Origin: Clostridium sp.
GTDB lineage: Bacteria > Bacillota > Clostridia > Clostridiales > Clostridiaceae
Direction: 5' to 3'
DNA length: 7,686 nucleotides
Assembly (NCBI GenBank): GCA_018372555.1
Contig: JAHAIU010000132.1
Coordinates: 1 to 7,686, forward strand
Shown here: piece after piece, positions 1 to 5,872 of the stretch
Numbering within the stretch: the first letter of the stretch is position 1
Layout: every line of letters starts with the position of its first letter
Notes under the pieces: model-generated
What the model was told of the DNA's origin: nothing
What the model saw: the letters and a program-made list of their open reading frames with translations, nothing else
The model's database searches: none
Program-made: the position numbers and the translations under genes

Positions 1-377
1 TCTTCTTCATATATTGGTTTATTTAAAGATATATATGTGTTTAAAGGGATATGCTTCTGCCTAGTAGCAGTTTTAATAGCTGTTATTATTTGTCTTGTAA
101 TACAAAGTTCAGCAAAGGCTTTAAAGCTTGCTAACCTATCTGCTTTAAAATCCCTTATAGCTTTATATAATCCTATCATTCCTTCTTGGTAAATATCTTC
201 TTTATCTGCACCAATTAGAAAATATGATTTAGCTTTGGCTTTAACAAAATTCTCATACTTTGCTATTAAATACTCTTGAGCTCTTGCATCACCAGTTTTA
301 GCCTTATCAACTACTTCTTCATCTGTCTTATTCACAAACTCACTAAAATGTATATTTCCCTTGCTACTATCCTCCAC
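1..377 (-). CDS. sigH: RNA polymerase sigma-H factor (partial, N-terminal 125 residues)
   Basis: This is the N-terminal part of the alternative sigma factor SigH (Spo0H), which directs RNA polymerase to early stationary-phase and sporulation promoters. The reading frame runs off the window edge, so the C-terminal region-4 DNA-binding half is not seen; family members are about 210-220 residues. Visible are an N-terminal TDEEVVDKAKTGD stretch (residues 18-30), the core-binding region 2 around residues 45-78 with the hallmark GADKEDIYQEGMIGLYKAI, and the promoter-melting part (84-113) with ITRQIITAIKTATRQKHIPL, which is very typical of SigH. The start is a GTG at 377-375: an in-frame TGA lies at 386-384, and a good Shine-Dalgarno precedes it. 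The gene follows yacP by 50 nt, and that gap holds no convincing promoter. Identity is seen from motifs; the sporulation role is family knowledge. Confidence 0.93.
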   Translation of the reverse strand, partial: MEDSSKGNIHFSEFVNKTDEEVVDKAKTGDARAQEYLIAKYENFVKAKAKSYFLIGADKEDIYQEGMIGLYKAIRDFKADRLASFKAFAELCITRQIITAIKTATRQKHIPLNTYISLNKPIYEE

Positions 378-382
378 TACAT

Positions 383-392
383 ATCACCCCTT
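383..392 (-). promoter_or_regulatory. sigH ribosome binding site, fixing a GTG start
   Basis: On the minus strand AAGGGGTGAT lies five bases before the GTG at 377. An ATG at 382-380 sits closer to this site, but it is followed at once by TAG (379-377), so it cannot open the sigH frame. The G of that TAG is the first base of the real GTG start. Confidence 0.75.
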
Positions 393-427
393 CAAGCCTA
401 TCTATAATAGCTACAATAATTAACTTA

Positions 428-940
428 TCATTTACTACGTCTCATAGCTTCTAATTTATTAAACACTTCCTCATCAACATTATCCAATAAGTTATTCTTA
501 GATAAGTTTGAGTTTTTTAAAGTTTTATTCTTTATTCTATTTTCAGTATCAAGTACTTCATTATAGAATTCAAGAGAAGATACTCTTACAGCTCCTCTTT
601 GAAATATGGTTTGTTGTTCAAGCCAATCTGAAGTTACAACATAAACCTCAAATCTTCTTCCTATATTATGAACTTCCCTTTCAATATAAGAATCTGCTGT
701 TTCACCATCTTTAGTAAATACTATACTGATGTTTTTATTTATATCTTCTTTCTTTTCAATGCTTCTACTTACCTTATGGGCATCAAAAACTATTATTATT
801 TTACACCCCTCATAAACTGAATAGTTGTGTAGGCTATCAATTAAACTTTGCCTAGCTCCATCAAAACTATAATCTTTTTGAAATTTTAAGTTAGGCCAGC
901 TATTTATAACATTATACCCATCAACAAATATTATTTTCAA
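428..940 (-). CDS. yacP: NYN (PIN-like) domain endoribonuclease, YacP/Rae1 family
   Basis: This 170-residue protein belongs to the YacP family of NYN-domain nucleases. In Bacillus subtilis YacP (Rae1) is a ribosome-associated endoribonuclease that cuts mRNA in the ribosomal A site. The fold markers are present: FVDGYNVI at residues 5-12 with the acidic D7, IIIVFDAHK at 48-56 with D53, TADSYIER at 81-88 with D83, and VVTSDW at 101-106 with D105. These Asp residues are the expected metal-binding set. The C-terminal 130-170 is polar, with an Asn/Lys-rich stretch, and probably flexible. The start is a TTG at 940-938; an in-frame TAG upstream (957-955) excludes a longer form. It begins 20 nt after the rlmB stop and ends 50 nt before sigH, a placement known across Bacillota. 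Domain assignment is firm; the A-site cleavage role here is inferred by family membership. Confidence 0.9.
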   Translation of the reverse strand: MKIIFVDGYNVINSWPNLKFQKDYSFDGARQSLIDSLHNYSVYEGCKIIIVFDAHKVSRSIEKKEDINKNISIVFTKDGETADSYIEREVHNIGRRFEVYVVTSDWLEQQTIFQRGAVRVSSLEFYNEVLDTENRIKNKTLKNSNLSKNNLLDNVDEEVFNKLEAMRRSK

Positions 941-946
941 AACATA

Positions 947-954
947 CCTCTTCT
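947..954 (-). promoter_or_regulatory. yacP ribosome binding site, fixing a TTG start
   Basis: The minus strand carries AGAAGAGG, six bases before the TTG at 940. The only nearby ATG (945-943) is out of frame and closes after one sense codon (ATG TTT TGA, 945-937). That TGA overlaps the TTG start, so translation of the nuclease must start at TTG or restart there. Confidence 0.65.
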
Positions 955-960
955 ATAAAG

Positions 961-1860
961 CTATTTTGATAGCCTTCCTTTTAATATTTCATACATCATT
1001 ATACCACCTGCAACTGAAGCATTTAAAGAATTAATTCTTCCTACCATAGGGATTTTTACTAACTTGTCGCATTTCTTTAAAGTAAGCTTAGATATACCTC
1101 TACCTTCACTTCCAATTACTATTGCACAAGGACCACCAAAGTCAACTTCATAGCTATACTCAGTACCAGCTATATCTGCACCATATATCCAAAGCCCTTC
1201 TTTTTTAAGTTCATCTATAGCAGCATTTATATTTGTAACTTTAGCTATTCTCATATGTTCTATAGCTCCAACTGAACATTTATATACAGTAGATGTTACC
1301 CCTACATTTCTTCTCTTTGGTATTATTATTCCATGAGCTCCACATAACTCTGCTGTTCTTATAATTGAACCTAAATTATGAGGATCTTCTATTTCATCTA
1401 AAACTATTATAAACGGATCTTGATTTTTCTTTTTAGCATAATTTATCATATCTGCTACTTCATAATACTTATATGCTGTAACCTGAGCTATTACCCCTTG
1501 ATGATTATTACCAGCACTCATAAAGTCTAGTTTCTTTCTATCAACTTCCTTTATCACTAGTCCTTTTTCTTTTGCTATATTAATTATAGCTTTAATAGAA
1601 CCTTCCATATTACCATTAGCAATATATAGTGCCTCTATAGTTCTATCACTTTTTAATACTTCCATAACAGCATTTCTTCCTACTATTATATCTTCTCTTT
1701 CTTCAACTTCAGGACTTTCAATTGCTTTATTTCTATTATTAGAAGATTTTCTTTCTTCTCTAAATCCATAGTTTTTAAATTTCCCTTGATTAGTAGAACC
1801 TTCAAGCATCTTTCTTTCAGCTCTAGCTCTCATTCTACTTTCTCTATTTCCTTTTGTCAC
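961..1860 (-). CDS. rlmB: TrmH/SpoU-family 23S rRNA 2'-O-ribose methyltransferase (RlmB-like)
   Basis: This 299-residue SAM-dependent methyltransferase very likely methylates a guanosine ribose of 23S rRNA (RlmB modifies G2251 in E. coli numbering). Residues 1-55 are basic, polar and probably disordered. Residues about 57-130 form the L30e-like substrate-binding domain, starting IIVGRNAVMEVL. Residues about 149-296 form the knotted SPOUT domain with all three motifs: DPHNLGSIIRTAE (159-171; N162, R168), IVIGSEGRGIS (247-257; E252) and IPMVGRINSLNASVAGG (270-286; S278, N280). The start is a GTG at 1860 with AAGGAG nine bases before it and an in-frame TGA between the two. It follows mrnC by 30 nt and precedes yacP by 20 nt, fitting an rRNA-maturation cluster. 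The family is certain. The exact target nucleotide is inferred, since paralogues of this family exist in Bacillota. Confidence 0.93.
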   Translation of the reverse strand: MTKGNRESRMRARAERKMLEGSTNQGKFKNYGFREERKSSNNRNKAIESPEVEEREDIIVGRNAVMEVLKSDRTIEALYIANGNMEGSIKAIINIAKEKGLVIKEVDRKKLDFMSAGNNHQGVIAQVTAYKYYEVADMINYAKKKNQDPFIIVLDEIEDPHNLGSIIRTAELCGAHGIIIPKRRNVGVTSTVYKCSVGAIEHMRIAKVTNINAAIDELKKEGLWIYGADIAGTEYSYEVDFGGPCAIVIGSEGRGISKLTLKKCDKLVKIPMVGRINSLNASVAGGIMMYEILKGRLSK

Positions 1861-1890
1861 TTTTATTCACTCCTTATAACATTTATTAAC

Positions 1891-2307
1891 TTATGTTAAC
1901 TTAACTTTTGTTGATTTCTCTAATATATAAAATAATCTTTCTTTATTTCCAATTAAATATAAATATCCAAGTAAGGCTTCAAAACCAGTAGCGTTCCTAT
2001 AGTCTATCACATTTGCGTTTTTAGGAGTAGTAGCAGATTTAGTATTTCTTCCTCTTTTATAGATATACATTTCATCTTCTTCTAACTCTTCTTCTATATC
2101 CTTAATAATGGCAGATTGACTTTTCGCCTTAACATACTTAATAGCTTCAACATGCATCTTATGTGCAGATAACTCAGTGTTCTCTGATAAAATATAGCTT
2201 CTAATATATATTTCGAATACAGCATCACCAACTAAAGCTAATTGCAAAGGATTTAGCCTTCTAGCTTCATCACTACTAAATTCCCTACTTCTTAAATCCT
2301 CTAACAT
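1891..2307 (-). CDS. mrnC: Mini-ribonuclease 3 (Mini-III), 23S rRNA maturation
   Basis: This is a 138-residue RNase III-like protein without the double-stranded RNA-binding domain, the defining trait of Mini-III. In B. subtilis Mini-III removes the 5' and 3' ends of 23S rRNA precursor within the assembling 50S subunit, helped by ribosomal protein L3. The catalytic signature LALVGDAVFEIYIR lies at residues 23-36 with the metal-binding D28, and the second acidic motif NATGFEALLGYLY at 105-117 with E110. A basic YKRGRNTKS stretch (83-91) between them fits RNA contact. The start is ATG at 2307, with AAAGGAG six bases upstream. The length is that expected for the family. It sits between cysS and rlmB, its usual neighbours. 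A terminator-like hairpin stands directly before it and may lower its expression. Confidence 0.94.
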   Translation of the reverse strand: MLEDLRSREFSSDEARRLNPLQLALVGDAVFEIYIRSYILSENTELSAHKMHVEAIKYVKAKSQSAIIKDIEEELEEDEMYIYKRGRNTKSATTPKNANVIDYRNATGFEALLGYLYLIGNKERLFYILEKSTKVKLT

Positions 2308-2320
2308 CCTAATCTCCTTT

Positions 2321-2349
2321 AAATAAAGGCTGCACTTTTGCAGCCTTTA
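2321..2349 (-). terminator. Terminator-like hairpin between cysS and mrnC
   Basis: The 44-nt cysS-mrnC gap contains a perfect 11-bp inverted repeat (2324-2334 with 2339-2349) around a 4-nt loop. On the minus strand it reads GGCTGCA, AAAG, TGCAGCC and then TTTATTT, which is the form of an intrinsic terminator with a short, interrupted U tract. The mrnC Shine-Dalgarno AAAGGAG starts directly after the tract at 2320. No room for a promoter exists between hairpin and gene, so the hairpin is either a leaky attenuator or a processing or mRNA-stability element. The structure is seen in the sequence; its activity is inferred. Confidence 0.6.
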
Positions 2350-2351
2350 AA

Positions 2352-3752
2352 TTAATTTACTTTTTTCCATCTAACACCTTGTGGTGTATCTTCTAAAATA
2401 ATATTTCTAGCTTTTAAGTCATCTCTTATCTTGTCAGCTAAAGCAAAATTTTTATCTTTTCTTGCTTGCTGTCTTTCTTCTATTAATCTTTCAATTTCTT
2501 CTTCTAAACTACCCTTAGTTGATTTTTGTAACATTCCTAAAGGTCCCCCAAGCTCTCTTATTAGTTCTAGAGCTTTTTCACATAGTTCTTTAGATGATTC
2601 TATATTGATGTTTGAATTAATATCTCTTATTAGATCAAAGATAGCTGTTATAGCATCTGCTGTATTAAAATCATCATCCATTTTATCAATATACTTTTGT
2701 CTATATACATTTAATGATTTTAAATACTCTTCTTCTTTTTCATCCATTTTATCTTTCTTAACTTCATCAATTAAGTTTTCAAGATTTGCTACAGCATTAT
2801 AAAGTCTTTCAACTGATGCTTTTGCTGACTCTAACAACTCACTGCTAAAATTTAATTGTACTCTATAGTGAGCTGATAACATTAAAAATCTTATTACATC
2901 AGCATCATAATTTTTAAGAGCCTCTCTTGCAGTTAAGAAGTTATTTAATGATTTAGACATCTTTTCATTATTAACATTTAAATATGCTGAATGCATCCAG
3001 TAGTTAGCAAATGTCTTTCCTGTTAACGCTTCACTTTGTGCTATTTCATTTTCATGATGAGGGAAAGCTAAATCCATTCCACCAGCATGTATATCTATAG
3101 TTTCACCTAGTAATTTCTTTGCCATGCATGAACATTCAATATGCCAACCTGGTCTTCCAAGTCCCCATGGACTTTCCCAAGCAGGTTCCCCCGGTTTTTG
3201 AGCCTTCCATAAAGCAAAGTCTATTGGATCTTCTTTTCTTTCATCAATATTAATTCTTGCTCCAGATTGAAGATCTTCTATACTTTGTTTTATAAGCTTT
3301 CCATAGCCATCAAACTTTTTAGTTCTAAAATAGACATCTCCAGCTACTTCATAAGCATAACCCTTTTCTATTAGTCCAGAAATAAAATCAATTATATCCT
3401 GAACAAATTCAGTTGCTCTAGGATTTGTAGATGCTCTTTTTATATTAAGTCCATCTGCATCTTTATAATATTCATCTATATACTTATCTCCAACGCAAGC
3501 TACTGTAGTCCCTTCTTCATTGGCTTTTTTTATCATTTTATCATCTATATCAGTAAAATTTTGAACAAAATTTACTTTGTAGCCTCTATACTCAAAATAT
3601 CTTCTTATTGTATCGAAAACTATAAAAGTTCTCCCATTTCCAATATGAAAATAATTATATACAGTTGGTCCACATACATACATCTTAACTTCTCCAGGAG
3701 TAAGCGGTACAAACTCCTCTTTCTTTCTCGTTAAGCTATTATAAAGTATCAT
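2352..3752 (-). CDS. cysS: Cysteinyl-tRNA synthetase
   Basis: This 466-residue class I synthetase joins cysteine to tRNA-Cys in the cytoplasm and matches the full family length. The N-terminus has YVCGPTVYN with the zinc ligand C27, then the HIGH motif as HIGN (36-39). Further zinc ligands are C207 (in GWHIECS), H232 and E236 (in PHHENE). The KMSKS loop is intact at 264-268. The C-terminal part (from about 310) is the helical DALR-like and anticodon-binding region, ending with the KIRDDLKARNIILEDTP type of tail common to CysRS. The start is ATG at 3752 with AGGAGG seven bases upstream. The proS stop lies 11 nt before the start and abuts this ribosome binding site, so proS and cysS are surely cotranscribed and probably translationally linked. 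No separate T-box precedes cysS. There is no gltX between the two, unlike the arrangement in some relatives. Confidence 0.98.
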   Translation of the reverse strand: MILYNSLTRKKEEFVPLTPGEVKMYVCGPTVYNYFHIGNGRTFIVFDTIRRYFEYRGYKVNFVQNFTDIDDKMIKKANEEGTTVACVGDKYIDEYYKDADGLNIKRASTNPRATEFVQDIIDFISGLIEKGYAYEVAGDVYFRTKKFDGYGKLIKQSIEDLQSGARINIDERKEDPIDFALWKAQKPGEPAWESPWGLGRPGWHIECSCMAKKLLGETIDIHAGGMDLAFPHHENEIAQSEALTGKTFANYWMHSAYLNVNNEKMSKSLNNFLTAREALKNYDADVIRFLMLSAHYRVQLNFSSELLESAKASVERLYNAVANLENLIDEVKKDKMDEKEEEYLKSLNVYRQKYIDKMDDDFNTADAITAIFDLIRDINSNINIESSKELCEKALELIRELGGPLGMLQKSTKGSLEEEIERLIEERQQARKDKNFALADKIRDDLKARNIILEDTPQGVRWKKVN

Positions 3753-3763
3753 TGATTTACCTC

Positions 3764-5476
3764 CTATCTAATAGTTAATTTATTTTTATTAAATTCTTCT
3801 TTTACTCTATTTACTACATCTTCAATTTTTATAGTTTCCATTTCAGAAGTTCTAAGCTTAAATTCAACTTCACCATCTGAAATTTTCTTACCTACAGTTA
3901 CTCTCATTGGAATGCCCATAAGTTCAGAATCCTTAAATTTAACTCCTGCTCTTTCATTTCTATCATCTAATACTACATCTACACCAATAGATTTTAATTC
4001 TTCATATATTTTACTTGCAACTTCCATTTGTGCTTCATCTTTTATATTAACAGGAATTACATTAATATGATATGGTGCAACTTCTAAAGGCCAAACTATT
4101 CCATTTTCATCATTATGTTGTTCTATTATAGAAGCTAATGTTCTAGTTACTCCTATACCATAGCATCCCATAATAAATGGTTTTTCCTTACCATTTTCAT
4201 CTATAAAAGTAGCTTTCATAGCTTCAGAATACTTAGTTCCAAGCTTGAATATATGACCTACTTCAGTTCCTCTAGAAATATTAACCTTAGCTCCACAAGA
4301 AGGACACTTTTCTCCTTCTGTTATATTTCTATAATCTCCTACTATACCTTCAAAGTCTCTACCATAATTTACATTTTCAATATGATATCCAGTCTCATTA
4401 GCTCCAACTATGAAATTATACATATTTCTAACTTCTTCATCAACTAATAAAGTATCTACCTTTATGTTGATTGGTCCAGCAAATCCTACTTGTGCATTAG
4501 TAGCTGCTAAAACTTCTTCAGCTGTAGCCATATTTAAGTTAACTACTCCACCTAAAGCATTAGAAACCTTAATTTCATTAGTTTCTCTATCTCCTCTAAC
4601 CATAACTGCAACAATTTTTCCATCTGCGTTATATATTAAAGTCTTAGCAAATTTCTTTTCAGTTGTATTAAAGAATTTAACTAATTCTTCAATAGTTCTT
4701 ATATTTGGAGTTTCAGTTTTAACTAAATCTTTTAAGTCTTCTTTTTCTGAAACTTCTGGTGTAGAAGGAGCCTTTTCTATATTTGCTGCATAATCACAAG
4801 CACTACAGAATACTACATCATCTTCTCCTACTTCTGACTTAACCATAAATTCTGCTGAACCAGAACCTCCAATTGCTCCTGAATCTGCTTCAACTGGTTT
4901 AGCATCTATATCACATCTATTAAATATTTTAATATAAGCTTCTCTCATCTTATTATATGATAAATCTAATCCTGCTTGATCCTTATCAAAGCTATAAGCA
5001 TCCTTCATTATAAATTCTCTAGATCTCATAACTCCAAATCTTGGTCTTCTTTCATCTCTGTATTTAGTTTGGATTTGATATAAATTAACTGGTAATTGCT
5101 TATATGATTTAATTTCATTTCTTGCTATATCAGTGAATACTTCTTCATGAGTAGGTCCTAGACAAAAATCTCTATTATTTCTATCTTTAAGCCTAAACAT
5201 TTCTTCACCATATACATCCCATCTACCAGATTCTTGCCAAAGCTCTGCTGGTAATACTGCTGAAGCTAGGAATTCTTGTGCTCCTGCATCATTCATTTCT
5301 TCTCTAATTATATCTTCTACCTTTTTTAAAGCTTTTAATCCTAATGGCATATAGTTATATATTCCTGAAGCCATTTTTCTTATCATTCCAGCTCTTAACA
5401 TAAGCTTATGGCTATCAATTTCAGCTTCTGCTGGAACTTCTCTTAATGTTGATATTAACATGTTAGACATTTTCAT
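3764..5476 (-). CDS. proS: Prolyl-tRNA synthetase, bacterial type with editing domain
   Basis: This 570-residue class II synthetase attaches proline to tRNA-Pro. It is the bacterial (ProS type 1) form: the long insertion between motifs 2 and 3 (about 224-405) holds a YbaK-like editing domain that hydrolyses mischarged Ala-tRNA-Pro, with the FAKTLIY segment at 276-282 and K278 at the conserved lysine position. Class II motif 2 is TKYRDERRPRFGVMRSREF (137-155), the GPTHEEV proline-site loop is at 107-113, and motif 3 is GCYGIGVTR (437-445). Residues about 467-566 form the anticodon-binding domain. Paired cysteines at C224/C227 and C391/C394 flank the insertion. The start is ATG at 5476, eight bases after AGGAGG; a second ATG two codons on is less well spaced. 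The T-box upstream carries a proline specifier, which agrees with the gene. Confidence 0.98.
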   Translation of the reverse strand: MKMSNMLISTLREVPAEAEIDSHKLMLRAGMIRKMASGIYNYMPLGLKALKKVEDIIREEMNDAGAQEFLASAVLPAELWQESGRWDVYGEEMFRLKDRNNRDFCLGPTHEEVFTDIARNEIKSYKQLPVNLYQIQTKYRDERRPRFGVMRSREFIMKDAYSFDKDQAGLDLSYNKMREAYIKIFNRCDIDAKPVEADSGAIGGSGSAEFMVKSEVGEDDVVFCSACDYAANIEKAPSTPEVSEKEDLKDLVKTETPNIRTIEELVKFFNTTEKKFAKTLIYNADGKIVAVMVRGDRETNEIKVSNALGGVVNLNMATAEEVLAATNAQVGFAGPINIKVDTLLVDEEVRNMYNFIVGANETGYHIENVNYGRDFEGIVGDYRNITEGEKCPSCGAKVNISRGTEVGHIFKLGTKYSEAMKATFIDENGKEKPFIMGCYGIGVTRTLASIIEQHNDENGIVWPLEVAPYHINVIPVNIKDEAQMEVASKIYEELKSIGVDVVLDDRNERAGVKFKDSELMGIPMRVTVGKKISDGEVEFKLRTSEMETIKIEDVVNRVKEEFNKNKLTIR

Positions 5477-5616
5477 AATCTTTTCCTCCTATATATATAG
5501 ATGATATAGCGCTATTATTTTATTAGAAAATAAATAATTCATTTCCTGGACTATTAATTTTACTATACTCATAAAGTTATCCAGAAATTTTAATTTACTA
5601 TAATTTTCTAAATAAT
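5477..5616 (-). other. proS leader after the T-box terminator, with nested inverted repeat
   Basis: This 140-nt AT-rich stretch separates the T-box terminator from the proS start. It holds a nested fold on the minus strand: an outer 9-bp repeat TTAGAAAAT (5611-5603) with ATTTTCTAA (5531-5523), and an inner stem ATTTCTGGA (5588-5580) with TCCAGGAAAT (5550-5541) that pairs over nine positions with one bulged G. Further on are the perfect palindromes ATAGCGCTAT (5506-5515) and CTATATATATAG (5489-5500), the latter overlapping the start of the ribosome binding site AGGAGG (5490-5485). A 27-codon ORF (5572-5489) starts in the loop. No second promoter could be recognised. A function for these structures is not established. 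Confidence 0.45.
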
Positions 5617-5647
5617 AAAAAATTCGCCCTAAATAATTAGGGCGAAT
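5617..5647 (-). terminator. T-box intrinsic terminator
   Basis: On the minus strand ATTCGCCCTAA (5647-5637) pairs perfectly with TTAGGGCGAAT (5632-5622) around the loop TTAT, followed by a T run at 5622-5617. The 5' arm shares CGCCCTAA with the antiterminator, so the two folds exclude each other. With charged tRNA-Pro this hairpin would stop transcription before proS. It would also stop transcripts coming through from yacL-ispD, as no other terminator follows ispD. Confidence 0.92.
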
Positions 5648-5833
5648 ATTAATCGCGGTACCACCTAAATTTGTACTCTAATAATTTTAACGATGTTAAA
5701 CCGATAGTTTTTACCTATAACTCCAAAGCTGGTTCAAACCCTATTGAAAATTTTACAGCCTATGAATTTTCTCTCTGAAAAAGCGGATTTTACTATTCTT
5801 CTTCACTGATTTAAAACCTATTTAATTTTAGCT
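5617..5833 (-). promoter_or_regulatory. T-box riboswitch for proS (tRNA-Pro, specifier CCA)
   Basis: This is a T-box leader that senses the charging state of a tRNA. Stem I shows the AGTA S-turn motif (5794-5791), helix AAATCC (5790-5785) with GGGTTT (5741-5736), the AGAGAG bulge (5776-5771) and a 7-bp distal stem GAAAATT/AATTTTC around a 12-nt loop containing GGCTGTAA. After the helix follows GAA, CCA, GC, which places the specifier CCA at 5732-5730, a proline codon read by tRNA-Pro(UGG). The T-box AGGTGGTACCGCG (5666-5654) forms an antiterminator: TTAGG (5668-5664) with CCTAA (5641-5637) and GCG with CGC, leaving the 7-nt bulge TGGTACC. TGGT complements a tRNA end ACCA, thus discriminator A. 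Uncharged tRNA-Pro would stabilise the antiterminator and allow proS transcription. The elements are seen directly; the lower part of stem I was not resolved. Confidence 0.94.
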
Positions 5834-5839
5834 TAATTA

Positions 5840-5868
5840 ATTATATATTCTTGTAAATCTTCTGTCAA
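5840..5868 (-). promoter_or_regulatory. Sigma-A promoter of the proS T-box operon
   Basis: The minus strand has a -35 box TTGACA (5868-5863), a spacer of exactly 17 nt, and a -10 box TATAAT (5845-5840), a full match to the vegetative consensus. Transcription would start near 5833-5832, just before the T-box. The -35 box begins only 4 nt after the ispD stop codon, so this promoter makes the synthetase operon independent of upstream transcription. Confidence 0.92.
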
Positions 5869-5872
5869 TATA

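Noticed and set aside
378..427. Possible sigH promoter in the yacP-sigH gap (TATTAT as -10)
   Set aside because: At 16-18 nt upstream no acceptable -35 box is present (AATGAT at best), and there is no extended -10 TG. A promoter within yacP was not excluded.
508..714. 68-codon plus-strand frame opposite yacP
   Set aside because: Antisense to a well-supported gene, Phe/Leu/Gln-rich, with no recognisable motif.
1881..1911. Repeated GTTAA motifs at the end of mrnC and in the gap to rlmB
   Set aside because: Three or four very short copies in AT-rich sequence, partly inside the mrnC coding end; not long or regular enough to call an operator or repeat.
2431..2802. 123-codon open frame on the plus strand opposite cysS
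   Set aside because: It lies wholly antisense to a certain gene, has a Ser/Leu-rich composition expected from the reverse of Lys/Glu codons, and no ribosome binding site or family resemblance was seen.
4253..4793. Two overlapping plus-strand open frames (4253-4447 and 4410-4793) opposite proS
   Set aside because: They are antisense to the proS editing domain, overlap each other, and show low-complexity Ser/Thr/Ile-rich composition typical of shadow frames.
5541..5610. Possible second promoter in the proS leader (TATAGT stretches)
   Set aside because: No TTGACA-like box lies 16-18 nt upstream of either, and AT-rich DNA gives such -10 look-alikes often.
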